From Calothrix sp. 336/3 (lineage in GTDB: Bacteria; Cyanobacteriota; Cyanobacteriia; Cyanobacteriales; Nostocaceae), in the NCBI RefSeq assembly GCF_000734895.2, contig NZ_CP011382.1:2458700-2522699 (forward strand): a stretch of 64,000 nucleotides of DNA, written 5' to 3'. A program made the position numbers and the translations under genes. Positions 1 through 9,623 of the stretch are shown here, one piece after another; position 1 is the stretch's first letter, and every line of letters begins with the position of its first letter. The notes beneath the pieces are model-generated. The model saw only the letters and a list, made by a program, of their open reading frames with translations, ran no database searches and was not told the DNA's origin.

Positions 1-183
1 TCGAGCTAAGACTTTTTGCCAAGCACTTTCAAAAGCAGCAAGATTTAAACTATTTCGTACCTTAAACGTAAAGCCTAATTGCGAAAAATAAAGTGTCACT
101 TCCGAACCATAGACACAGTGAAACAGAATACCGTGCTGTAGGGGAGATAGTTCGTAAATATCTTGAACATTTTCTGTATTCAT
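1..183 (-). CDS. NRPS condensation domain, N-terminal part (runs off left edge)
   Basis: This is the first 61 codons of a further non-ribosomal peptide synthetase; the rest lies beyond the window. The start ATG is at 181-183, and the TCAT at 180-183 gives an ATGA overlap with the stop of the preceding NRPS gene, so translation is probably coupled. The protein opens with YELSPLQHGILFHCV, the usual opening of a condensation domain (core C1), without a TubC docking segment. It would be the next elongation module of the siderophore line. Because the gene before it ends in an epimerization domain, this C domain is expected to be a D-donor-accepting (DCL) type; that is inference. The remaining domains and any thioesterase cannot be seen here. 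Confidence 0.9.
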   Translation of the reverse strand, partial: MNTENVQDIYELSPLQHGILFHCVYGSEVTLYFSQLGFTFKVRNSLNLAAFESAWQKVLAR

Positions 184-3100
184 CTTACTTGCGATTTACC
201 TTTGCGATTGAGTTTTGCCAAGAACTTATCTAGACTTTTTTGACTTAAATCTAGTTCGGGAAAATCAGAAGGGGTATAATTTTTTTCTTGAGTAGATTGG
301 CAATGAGTAATAATGTTTGTTAAAGCTTTAACAAACACTTGGGCTAAATTTTCGATAGTGGAATAACGATGGATATTTTCGCTAAATGTCCAATCAAATT
401 GCAGTTGATTATTAACTACTAAGCCGTTGATTTCTAGTAAGCTACTTCTTTTGTTGTGAGGACTGCTCATTAATCCGCTTGAGTTCTGCACAAATCGAAA
501 TAGCGATGAGTGAGAAAATGTCTGGTCAAATTGTCCTAGATAATTGAAGACTACTTCCGGTTCTGGACAGTTTTGTAATCCATTATCTTGAGTCAAATAA
601 CGCAGAATACCATAACCAATTCCGCGATGAGGAATAGCTCTTAGTTGCTCTTTAATTGTTTTTAATTCTTCCCCAGGATGAGATGCTTTTCCTAAGTCCA
701 AAAGTACGGGGAAGATAGATGTAAACCAGCCGACGGTACGCGATAAATCTAAATCCTCAGAAATTTCTTCTCGTCCATGACTTTCTAGTGCTACTAATAA
801 AGAACGTGTACCTGTCCATTGAGAAAAAGATTGTACCAACGCGGTGAGTAACACATCATTGATTTGGGTATTATAAGTTTGTGGTACTTCTTGGAGTAAG
901 GCTTGGGTTTGTTCTATACTCAGAGCGATCGCAATCTTTTTCTCAGACGCTACAATATTCTCACCATCAACAAAATCCACTGCTAATCTCTGTTCTTGCC
1001 ACTGAGTTAACCAATAATCTCTCTCTTTTTGCAGGTTAACAGATTGGGCATACTCATACAGATGTTCTGACCAAGATTTAAAAGAAGTCGTTTTCGCTGG
1101 TAACTGTACTTTTTTGCCTTGGTTTAACTGTTGATAGGCTGTTTGCAAATCTTCTAGGAAAACTCGCCAAGACACTGTATCCACAACTAAATGATGGATG
1201 ATGAGTAGCAGGCGTTGTGGCTGCTGTATGCCAAAATTGTACACAGCAAATCTGGTTAGTGTTCCCACTGATAAGTCAAGACCAGTTTGTAATTCTGCCG
1301 CAGATGTCTGAAAAGCTTGTTCTTGTTCTGTCTTTGTCAGTTCTGAATAGTCAAAACGCTGCAACGATACAGGTGTATGAATATCAACTAGAACCTGCTG
1401 CCAACCCAAGTCTGTTTTCTCAAAGCACGAACGCAAAGCATCGTGATGTAATAGTAACTGCTGTAATGCCTGCTCTAATAAGTCTATATCAAGAGCTTGT
1501 GGCATTTCCAGCACAAACGTCTGGTTCCAGTGGTGCGGTTCAACTAAAGACTGTGCAGAAAACCAATGCTGAATAGCTGTTAAGGATACTGCACCTGTAA
1601 CTAGTCCTTGTTCAATCTGGATTGCTGGTTTTAAAACTGCTGCATTTGCTAAATCAGCAATGGTTTGATGCTGAAATAATTGTTTAGTTGTTAACTTTAA
1701 ATTAGCTTGGTTAGCTTTAGCAATAATTTGAATAGCAATAATTGAATCGCCGCCTAACTCAAAGAAATTATCTCGGATACCAACTGGGTGAACACCTAGA
1801 ACCTCTGACCAAATTTGCGCTAGTTGTAATTCTACACTGTTGCGTGGTGGGACAAAGTTTGTTTCTTGTGTGAGACTAGATGTATCTGGCGCAGGTAAAG
1901 CGCGGCGATTAATTTTACCGTTAGGGGTGAGAGGTAATGTTTCCAGGTTCACAAAAGCACCTGGAACCATAAAATCGGGTAATTTCTCTTTTAAAAAACG
2001 GCGGAGTTCATTAGTAGTAACCTGTTCCTGTTTAGACACAACATAAGCCACTAACCTTTTATTACCTGGTTGGTCTTCGCGGACAATTACTGCTGTTTGC
2101 TGCACTTGGGGATGTTGACTGAGTACCGCCTCAACTTCTCCGATTTCGATGCGGAAACCGCGAATTTTTACCTGCTCGTCAATCCTGCCAATAAATTCAA
2201 TATTGCCATCGGGTAAATAACGAGCTAAATCACCAGTTTTGTAGAGGCGTTCTGCCTTCTCAAAAGGATGGGAAATAAATTTTTCTTCAGTTAAATCTGA
2301 GTGATTTAAATAACCTTTGGCTAAATTAGTACCACCTATATATAGTTCACCAGTCACACCAACTGGGACTAATTGGAAGTGTTGATTTAACACATAAGTC
2401 TTAACATTAGCGATCGCTTTTCCAATGGGTACAGATTGAGATGGATTAACTGGTACTTTATAAACAGTTGCAGTGACGGTTGTTTCGGTCGGCCCATAAG
2501 CATTGATTAGCTGTAAGCCACCTATTTTCTGTTGCCAAATCGCTACTTTTTCTGAATGTGCTTGTTCTCCACCGATAATTACCAAGCGCAGAGAATCAGG
2601 AATTGCCAAATCAGTATTTGCTAATTCAGCCATCCATTGCTGCCAGTACGCTGTCGGTATATTTAATATTGTTAGATTCCAATCTTGGCACTTTTGCAAA
2701 AACGCAGGTACAGAAGCTAACATTTCATCTGTGCGTAGTACCAAAGTTGCACCGCTAGTCAGACAAGGATAGATTTCTTCTGCTGCAACGTCAAAACTAA
2801 TCGAGGCAAATTGCAGAATGCGTTCTTTGTGAGTAATTTCATATTCATCCTTGATTGTCTCTGTAAAACTTACCAGAGACTGGTGTTGAATCATCACACC
2901 CTTGGGTTGACCTATAGAACCTGATGTGTAAATTACATAGGATAAATTTTGAGGTGTAATATTATTTACTAAGTTTGCCTGACTGTATTGTGAAATCTCT
3001 TGCCAGTCTTTATCTAAGCAGACTAAATTTGTCTTCGACGTTGACAGATTTTCTAGCAACTTTTGTTGAGTTAACAACACTGAGACTTGAGAATCCGCAA

Positions 3101-4955
3101 GCATGAAACTTAATCGCTCTACCGGATAACCAGGATCTAATGGCACATAAGCACCACCAGCTTTAAGAATCCCCAATAATCCCACAATCATTTCTAGGGA
3201 ACGTTCTACACAAATCCCTACGAGTGTTTCTTTTCCTACACCCAATGTTTGCAAATAGTGCGCCAGTTGATTAGCTCGCTGGTTTAATTCTCGATATGTC
3301 AGAGACGCGATATATCGGGTCTCTACATCCTCAAAAACTACTGCTACAGCTTCAGGTGTTTTTTCTGCTTGAGCCTCAAATAGTTGATGAATACATTGAT
3401 CTTGGGGATACTCAGACTGAGGATCGTTCCACTCTACTAGTAACTGATGGCGTTCTGCTTCAGTCAACAAGGGTAATTCTGAAATTGGCTGCTCTTGATT
3501 ATTCACAATTCCCCAGAGTAAAGTCTGGAAATGTCCTGCCATTCGGGCAATTGTGTCAGCATCAAACAAGTCTGTATTGTACTCAAACTTTGCCAATAAC
3601 CCTTGCTCCGTTTCTCGCATTCCCAAGCTGAGATCAAAATTAGCTGAGGTTAATGGTATTTCCAAGAAGCTGAGGGTGAGTCCTGAAAGCTGTACCTCTT
3701 GTTTGGGTGCATTTTCGAGGACAAACATCACCTGAAACAATGGTGTGTGAGATAAATCCCGCGTTGGCTGTAATTTTGCTACCAACTGATCGAAGGGTAA
3801 ATCTTGGTGATTGTATGCTTCCCACGCGACATTCTGCACTCGCTGTAACAACTCTCGAAAAGTCGGATTCCCCGATAAGTCGGTACGCATCACCAAAGTG
3901 TTAAGAAAATAACCAATTAGCGATTCTAATTCCCGGCTATGACGATTAGCAATGGTCGTACCGACACAAATATCATCTTGGTTGGTATATCGATATAGGA
4001 GTGTATTAAATGCTGCCAGCAGGGTCATAAATAAAGTTACCCCTGACTGCTGACTGAGGTGTTTTAACTTGGTAGTTAAGTCTTGGTTGAGTTCTAAGGT
4101 AATGATATCTCCCCGGAAACTTTGCACCGCTAATCTTGGGCGACTGGGTAATTGTAATACAGGTGGTGTATCACTAAGTTTCTGTTCCCAGTAGCGGAGT
4201 TGTTCTGGTAATAATTGTTGCAACTTGTGATGCTGCCAATAAGCAAAATCCGCATACTGGATGGGTAATTCTGGCAAAGGTGATGGCTTACTGAGAGAGA
4301 AAGCCTCATAGATGGCTGCTAGTTCTTGAATGAAAATTGTACTTGACCAAGCATCAGCGATCGCATGATGAATAACAAACAATAATACATATTCTGTCGG
4401 CGCAAGTTTCACTAAAGTAACTCGCAGTAATGGCCCCTCTGCCAAGTTAAAAGGACGTTGGGATTGAGCCACAGCAAACTGCTGGAGTTCTTGCCATTCT
4501 AAAGTTTCTACCGCCAGTGTGAAAGTTGCTTCAGTGGCTATTGCTTGAAATGCTTGCCCATTGATAGTTTTAAATGTAGTGCGGAGAATTTCGTGCCGTC
4601 TAATTATTTCCGTCAATGCTTGCTCAAGAATGGCTACCTTGACTACACCTTGCAACTTAATCGCAAATAATTGATTGTAAGCAGTACTACCACCTTCTAA
4701 TTCGTCGATAAACCATAGTCCTTGTTGCCCAAAAGACAAAGGTAAATGTTGATTGCGGGGAACTGGTTTGATTGTTTCTTGAGTAGAACTAGGATTAAGA
4801 AACTGGATGATTTCTGCTTTACGTGCAGCTATCTCGGCTTGTAATTCGGCTGTGAGTACATCTTTAGGGGCGTTACAGCGCAGGCGTTCTCCATCTAACC
4901 ATAGCCTGATATCTAAATTACTTAATTCAGACAAAAACTCTGCAATTAATTTCAT
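180..4955 (-). CDS. NRPS module: docking-C-A-PCP-E
   Basis: A 1591-residue single-module peptide synthetase. Residues 1-50 look like a TubC-type N-terminal docking segment. The condensation domain follows, with HHAIADAWS near residue 200. An adenylation domain spans about 525-1020, with YTSGSIGQPKG, NAYGPTETT and a terminal NGKINR. A carrier protein has LGGDSI near 1068. An epimerization domain fills about 1110-1560, with HHLVVDTVSW and NYLGQF. I read the adenylation specificity residues by eye as D-V-E-N-I-G-A-V-T-K; from memory this is nearer to ornithine-type codes than to Cys, but I would not rely on it. The module should add one residue and invert it to the D form. It overlaps both neighbours by 4 bases (ATGA), placing it in a coupled operon between the Cys module and a third NRPS. 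Confidence 0.95.
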   Translation of the reverse strand: MKLIAEFLSELSNLDIRLWLDGERLRCNAPKDVLTAELQAEIAARKAEIIQFLNPSSTQETIKPVPRNQHLPLSFGQQGLWFIDELEGGSTAYNQLFAIKLQGVVKVAILEQALTEIIRRHEILRTTFKTINGQAFQAIATEATFTLAVETLEWQELQQFAVAQSQRPFNLAEGPLLRVTLVKLAPTEYVLLFVIHHAIADAWSSTIFIQELAAIYEAFSLSKPSPLPELPIQYADFAYWQHHKLQQLLPEQLRYWEQKLSDTPPVLQLPSRPRLAVQSFRGDIITLELNQDLTTKLKHLSQQSGVTLFMTLLAAFNTLLYRYTNQDDICVGTTIANRHSRELESLIGYFLNTLVMRTDLSGNPTFRELLQRVQNVAWEAYNHQDLPFDQLVAKLQPTRDLSHTPLFQVMFVLENAPKQEVQLSGLTLSFLEIPLTSANFDLSLGMRETEQGLLAKFEYNTDLFDADTIARMAGHFQTLLWGIVNNQEQPISELPLLTEAERHQLLVEWNDPQSEYPQDQCIHQLFEAQAEKTPEAVAVVFEDVETRYIASLTYRELNQRANQLAHYLQTLGVGKETLVGICVERSLEMIVGLLGILKAGGAYVPLDPGYPVERLSFMLADSQVSVLLTQQKLLENLSTSKTNLVCLDKDWQEISQYSQANLVNNITPQNLSYVIYTSGSIGQPKGVMIQHQSLVSFTETIKDEYEITHKERILQFASISFDVAAEEIYPCLTSGATLVLRTDEMLASVPAFLQKCQDWNLTILNIPTAYWQQWMAELANTDLAIPDSLRLVIIGGEQAHSEKVAIWQQKIGGLQLINAYGPTETTVTATVYKVPVNPSQSVPIGKAIANVKTYVLNQHFQLVPVGVTGELYIGGTNLAKGYLNHSDLTEEKFISHPFEKAERLYKTGDLARYLPDGNIEFIGRIDEQVKIRGFRIEIGEVEAVLSQHPQVQQTAVIVREDQPGNKRLVAYVVSKQEQVTTNELRRFLKEKLPDFMVPGAFVNLETLPLTPNGKINRRALPAPDTSSLTQETNFVPPRNSVELQLAQIWSEVLGVHPVGIRDNFFELGGDSIIAIQIIAKANQANLKLTTKQLFQHQTIADLANAAVLKPAIQIEQGLVTGAVSLTAIQHWFSAQSLVEPHHWNQTFVLEMPQALDIDLLEQALQQLLLHHDALRSCFEKTDLGWQQVLVDIHTPVSLQRFDYSELTKTEQEQAFQTSAAELQTGLDLSVGTLTRFAVYNFGIQQPQRLLLIIHHLVVDTVSWRVFLEDLQTAYQQLNQGKKVQLPAKTTSFKSWSEHLYEYAQSVNLQKERDYWLTQWQEQRLAVDFVDGENIVASEKKIAIALSIEQTQALLQEVPQTYNTQINDVLLTALVQSFSQWTGTRSLLVALESHGREEISEDLDLSRTVGWFTSIFPVLLDLGKASHPGEELKTIKEQLRAIPHRGIGYGILRYLTQDNGLQNCPEPEVVFNYLGQFDQTFSHSSLFRFVQNSSGLMSSPHNKRSSLLEINGLVVNNQLQFDWTFSENIHRYSTIENLAQVFVKALTNIITHCQSTQEKNYTPSDFPELDLSQKSLDKFLAKLNRKGKSQVR

Positions 4956-7900
4956 AGTTCCACCTCCACGCGATGATCTAATGCTTCATTAATCGGGGCT
5001 TGGAGTTTTTGCGTTGTTTGCAGAATCTCGTCAATTGACTTCGCCAAGCTAGTTAGATTTGGTGCTTGTAGTAGATTCTGCAAAGGTAAATTAACTGGGA
5101 ATTTCTCGCGCATTCGAGCAATAACCTGCGTTGCTTGTAAAGAATCTCCCCCTAATTCAAAGAAGTTATCGTTAATTCCCACTTTCTCAACTCGCAAAAC
5201 CTCTTGCCAAATATTGGCGATGATTTGCTCAGTTTCCGTTTGCGGTGTGACGTAGTTGCTTTTGAGTTGTGTCCGCAGATTTTGTAATTGCGGTAAGGCT
5301 TGACGATTGACTTTACCATTCGCTGTCAGTGGTAGAGCATCTAGCAAAATAAATTCGCTAGGAATCATGTAATCAGGCAATTTTTGCTGTAAAAAGCTCT
5401 TGATTTCTTGCTTTTTAAACTTCTGTACAGATGCAGAACCCCGCGCCATAAACGTATACACAGCCAAAAAGTCAGCAATCGAGCCTGGTTGATTAAATAC
5501 TGTGCAATCTGTAAATCCTTGCGCTAGTAAAACTTCTTGCCATTGCTTGGGCGACAAGAGAGGATGAGAGCGTAATGAAGTATCTTCAAAGCGGTCAAAA
5601 CCTTGTTGCAATCCCATAAATAGCTCCCAGAAGGGATGCAGTTTTGTTGGTTCTACAAACAGCAACAAACCATTAGGGGCTAAGAGCGATCGCATATTCT
5701 CCAAAGATTCTTGGATATTGCGCGTAGCATGAATTACACCACCAGCAATAATCACATCAAAACTGTGGAGTTCATAGCCTTGTTCTTGGGGCGACTGTTC
5801 TAGGTTAAATAAAGCAGTTTCTAAGAAAGGATAGTGACCAAAATCTTGCTGTCCTAACTGTAGGAAATACTGTGATATGTCGGTATAAACGTATGTAGTT
5901 TTTTCCGGTGGTAAAACTGGTAATACTTCCCTTGTCACAGCCCCAGTTCCCGCGCCAATTTCTAAAATTCGCAGGTTAGTATTTGACTGCCAAGACTGGG
6001 CAAGGTGATGTAAAATTTCCCGAATGACTAAACTACCCGCTTGAAATTCTTTGCGATACAGTGCCGGAATTTCATCTGTAGCAATAATTTGAGCCGAGTG
6101 AATATTTTCGGTGAGAATCGCTGCCAGATTTTTGGCCGAATTCACCAACAATTCGACTGTATTTTGATTGTAGTCAAGAATGGGCGCGGCTTCTGATAAA
6201 ATCTTGGCTAACAATTCTGTCGGGAAGCTATGAGGCAGAAGTCGAGTATTAACAAACTTGTCACCATCTACTTGTAACCATCCCAAACCGACCAAGAAAG
6301 ATAAAGCGCGACTTAGCCATTGACGATAGCGGGGTTTAATCTGACCTCGCTGCATCAATTCATCGAGAGAATACGCCTCATGGAGTTGGGTATAAACGCC
6401 AAACTGATGAAAGGCAATGCTTACAGCGTAGGTATAAAGCGGGTCTAGATGTTGTTGCCAAAAAGCTGCAAAAACTTCTGGTTTCACAGCATCTAAGTTT
6501 TGTTGGGCGATGCTTGTTCCCTTTTCGACCAAATTCTGCCATAAATGTTGTGTTTCGCCACTATCTGCCATTTCTGTTTCAAATAGCGTTTCTGCTTGCT
6601 GTTGATTCGACACTATGCAGGCAATAATTTGTTGATGAGATTGTTCGACACTGGGAACTGTGATGGCGATCGCCTCTTTTACCCCTGGATGCTGTTTGAT
6701 AGCGGCTTCAATCTCACCTAATTCGATGCGATAACCCCTGATTTTGACCTGGAAATCTGCCCGTCCTAAAAATTCAATGTTCCCATCGGGTAAATAACGA
6801 CCAAGATCCCCTGTGCAGTAAATCCGTTCTTGGGTGCGGGGATGGGTAATAAATTTAGCCGCCGTTTTTTCGGCATCACGCCAATAACCTTGCGCCACCT
6901 GCACACCAGCACAATACATTTGACCAGGAACCCAAACGGGACAATCTTCTAAGGCTTCATTGAAAATATAGTATTTGGCATTAGCCATCGGTGTTCCATA
7001 GGGAATACTTTGCCAATTTGGGTCAACCTCTGTAATTAAATAACCAATATTCCAAATCGTGGTTTCTGTAGGGCCGCCAATACTCAATATTTGGACATCT
7101 GGTACTAAAGTTCTCAGGCGGTCAGGAAGAGACACCGGTAACCAATCACCACCCATAATTACCAAACGCAAGCTATCAGGGATAACTACAGATTGACTCT
7201 CGGCATATTCCACCAACATCTGCATCATGGCGGGGACGGAATTCCACAGCGTCACTTTCTCCCGCACCATCAACTCAGCCCAGTGTGCTGGGTCTTTCAC
7301 ACCACAAGCATCAGGGATCACAATTGCCCCACCTGCACACAACAAACCAAAAATGTCATATACAGACAAGTCATGGTTTAACGCCGTCACCGCTAAAATT
7401 CTATCTTGACAACCAATATTGAAGCGTTGGTTAGTGTGGACAACGACATTAACAACATTGCGATGACTAATCATCACCCCTTTGGGTAAGCCTGTAGAAC
7501 CAGAGGTGTAAATAACATAGGCTAAATCATCAGGAGTTTGTGCTGGTTGTAGCAGTTCGTGACTTTCTTTTTCCAGTTCTTGCGTATCTATGCACAGACG
7601 TTGAATTCCTGAAAGCCAATCTAATTTCTCATCCAACCAAGATTGAGTCAGCACAATTTTGACTTCACTATTTGCTAACAGATAATCTCGGCGTTGTTGT
7701 GGCAAGTTTGGATCTATCGGCACATACGCCGCACCGGAGGCTAAAATCCCCATAACAGCAACAATTTGCTCCCAGCCCTTATCCATGACTACGCCTATCA
7801 ATTGGTTAGGAATAGCTCCCAGTTGCCGCAGTTGATGACCTAGTTGGTTAGAGAGTGTGTATAACTCTTGGTAAGTTAAGGTGCGCTGAGAGGAAATGAC

Positions 7901-9550
7901 GGCTGGTGCTGTTTTGCGCTGCTGTGCTTGCTGGGCAAACATTGTGTGCAGCATTGCGTCGGGAGTGGGTGCGCTTGTGGCGTTAATATTATGGCGTTGT
8001 GCTAATTGTGGGGGCGGAATTAGTTGTTTATTAGTTTCTAACCAAGCTGATTCAGAATTAGCTAGTTGTTTGAGTAAACCAAAATAAGCCTCAAACATAT
8101 CGCTAATTAAGCCTTGTGGGAAGAGTTCTTCCACCACATCCCAGTTACAAGTCAAAGTCTCTTTTTCTTCCCAAACTTGAATATCCATCCAAGCTTGTGA
8201 CGCTTGACTGATACCGTAAACCAACTCGCCAAAGTGGCTAAAGGTTAAGGTTTCTTGTCCCAGGGAACTAAAGCCGAGGGTGCTAGTAAAGACAATTGGC
8301 ATAGCACTGGGTGCTGTACCTTGTCTGCGGGCTAGTTCTCGTGTGACGCGCACACCACTGATGTAGCGATGTTCTAAATCTTGCAATAGTTGTTGTTGCA
8401 GACGGCGCGATCGCTCTCTAAATGCTTCAGGCTGAGAATTATCTACAGCTAACAGTGTGACAGAGGTAAAGTCCCCTAAAATATCGTTAACTTGGGGATG
8501 TAACGGTAGGCGATTAAATAAGGCTAAATTTAAGGTAAATTGCGGGCTTTTACTCCAAAGCGTCAATATTTCCGCAAAAGCAGCCAGTAAAACCCCAGAG
8601 GGAGTTAACCCAGCATTTGCCGCACGTTGCTTTAACTGCTGCCATTGTGTTGGTTCTAACCGCCCTTCATAACGCTTGTTTTGGTGGTGTTTGATTTGTT
8701 TGGGATTTTTAGCCAGTGGTAAATCTGGGGCTGGTGGTAACTCGTCTAGACGATTAAACCAATAGGCTTGCGATCGCTTATATAATTCTGTCTCTTGTAA
8801 GCTTTGTTCTGCTAAAACATAATCGCGGAAGGAAATTTCTAAGGGTGGTAATGGTTCCTCTGGATGCTGATAAAGTTGAAACCATTCATCAAATAGGCGG
8901 AACAGACTCCAAGCGTCAAATATTTGCAAGTCAAAACTCACGTGTAACCGAAAACTCTCTTCTGCCAAACGTGTGACTCTAAACTCAAATAAAGGCCAGC
9001 GATCACTCGGTATGACTTGATGAGACATTCGCTGACGCACTGTATCTAATTCTGCATTGGCAATGTCTTCTGTTTTGCCTCTTAAATCTAAAACTTCTAG
9101 CGTATAAAAGGGTACTTGCTTTAAAACTTGCTGCTGTCCGTTCGGTAAGACTATTGCCCTTAGCATATCGTGACGCTCTATGACTTTTTGCAGCGCCAGA
9201 TTCAGTTTTTCTATGTGTAGATATTTACATTCAATTTCGTAATAACCATGATTAGCTACATTTCCCAAATCTAGTACGCCACTGCGTCCTACCCAAAAAG
9301 CGTACTGCATATCAGTCAGAGGAAAAGGCTCATAACGCCACTCTGGTGCTGGCTCAATTTTGGGTAAAGAGGTGGTACTTGTGCCGTTTTGTTGGAGTAA
9401 TGTTAGTAATTCGGCTTTATGCTTCGCTAATGAATCGCGTAGTTCTGGGGTAATGACTCCCTTTGGTGCATCAATATCTAGAGAGTTGCCATTAGCAGAT
9501 AGTTTTACACCTCGATGGGACAGATCGGTTAAAAGTGAATGTATATTCAT
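4952..9550 (-). CDS. NRPS module: docking-Cy-A(Cys)-MT-PCP, thiazoline-forming
   Basis: A 1532-residue synthetase resembling PchE/PchF and HMWP2 modules. After a TubC-like segment (1-55) comes a heterocyclization domain: the C-domain HHxxxDG is replaced by DLQIFDAWS, the DxxxxD signature of Cy domains. The adenylation domain has LNHDLSVYDIFG and GGPTETTIWN. The binding-pocket residues read D-L-Y-N-M-G-I-I-W-K, close to the known cysteine code DLYNLSLIWK. Between adenylation cores A8 and A10 sits an embedded methyltransferase-like domain, with motif I EIGAGTGAVT near residue 1198. In PchF this insertion N-methylates, and in PchE a related insertion epimerizes, so the outcome here is open. A carrier domain (LGGDSLQATQ, about 1473) ends the protein. 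Predicted role: condense an aryl-acyl starter with Cys and cyclise to a thiazoline. Confidence 0.95.
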   Translation of the reverse strand: MNIHSLLTDLSHRGVKLSANGNSLDIDAPKGVITPELRDSLAKHKAELLTLLQQNGTSTTSLPKIEPAPEWRYEPFPLTDMQYAFWVGRSGVLDLGNVANHGYYEIECKYLHIEKLNLALQKVIERHDMLRAIVLPNGQQQVLKQVPFYTLEVLDLRGKTEDIANAELDTVRQRMSHQVIPSDRWPLFEFRVTRLAEESFRLHVSFDLQIFDAWSLFRLFDEWFQLYQHPEEPLPPLEISFRDYVLAEQSLQETELYKRSQAYWFNRLDELPPAPDLPLAKNPKQIKHHQNKRYEGRLEPTQWQQLKQRAANAGLTPSGVLLAAFAEILTLWSKSPQFTLNLALFNRLPLHPQVNDILGDFTSVTLLAVDNSQPEAFRERSRRLQQQLLQDLEHRYISGVRVTRELARRQGTAPSAMPIVFTSTLGFSSLGQETLTFSHFGELVYGISQASQAWMDIQVWEEKETLTCNWDVVEELFPQGLISDMFEAYFGLLKQLANSESAWLETNKQLIPPPQLAQRHNINATSAPTPDAMLHTMFAQQAQQRKTAPAVISSQRTLTYQELYTLSNQLGHQLRQLGAIPNQLIGVVMDKGWEQIVAVMGILASGAAYVPIDPNLPQQRRDYLLANSEVKIVLTQSWLDEKLDWLSGIQRLCIDTQELEKESHELLQPAQTPDDLAYVIYTSGSTGLPKGVMISHRNVVNVVVHTNQRFNIGCQDRILAVTALNHDLSVYDIFGLLCAGGAIVIPDACGVKDPAHWAELMVREKVTLWNSVPAMMQMLVEYAESQSVVIPDSLRLVIMGGDWLPVSLPDRLRTLVPDVQILSIGGPTETTIWNIGYLITEVDPNWQSIPYGTPMANAKYYIFNEALEDCPVWVPGQMYCAGVQVAQGYWRDAEKTAAKFITHPRTQERIYCTGDLGRYLPDGNIEFLGRADFQVKIRGYRIELGEIEAAIKQHPGVKEAIAITVPSVEQSHQQIIACIVSNQQQAETLFETEMADSGETQHLWQNLVEKGTSIAQQNLDAVKPEVFAAFWQQHLDPLYTYAVSIAFHQFGVYTQLHEAYSLDELMQRGQIKPRYRQWLSRALSFLVGLGWLQVDGDKFVNTRLLPHSFPTELLAKILSEAAPILDYNQNTVELLVNSAKNLAAILTENIHSAQIIATDEIPALYRKEFQAGSLVIREILHHLAQSWQSNTNLRILEIGAGTGAVTREVLPVLPPEKTTYVYTDISQYFLQLGQQDFGHYPFLETALFNLEQSPQEQGYELHSFDVIIAGGVIHATRNIQESLENMRSLLAPNGLLLFVEPTKLHPFWELFMGLQQGFDRFEDTSLRSHPLLSPKQWQEVLLAQGFTDCTVFNQPGSIADFLAVYTFMARGSASVQKFKKQEIKSFLQQKLPDYMIPSEFILLDALPLTANGKVNRQALPQLQNLRTQLKSNYVTPQTETEQIIANIWQEVLRVEKVGINDNFFELGGDSLQATQVIARMREKFPVNLPLQNLLQAPNLTSLAKSIDEILQTTQKLQAPINEALDHRVEVEL

Positions 9551-9573
9551 AGGGATTTATGTTTTAAATTTTT

Positions 9574-9604
9574 TCACGCAGAGACGCAGAGGCGCGGAGA
9601 AAGT
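9574..9604. repeat. Dispersed ACGCAGAGACGCAGAGGCG repeat
   Basis: A short intergenic repeat between the NRPS and the KAS III gene. A related sequence in the opposite sense (GCGTTCCTCTGCG, twice) occurs at 11130-11170. Repeats of this type are very common between cyanobacterial genes; no function is assigned. Confidence 0.6.
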
Positions 9605-9623
9605 AAGGGTTGAGAGTTAAATA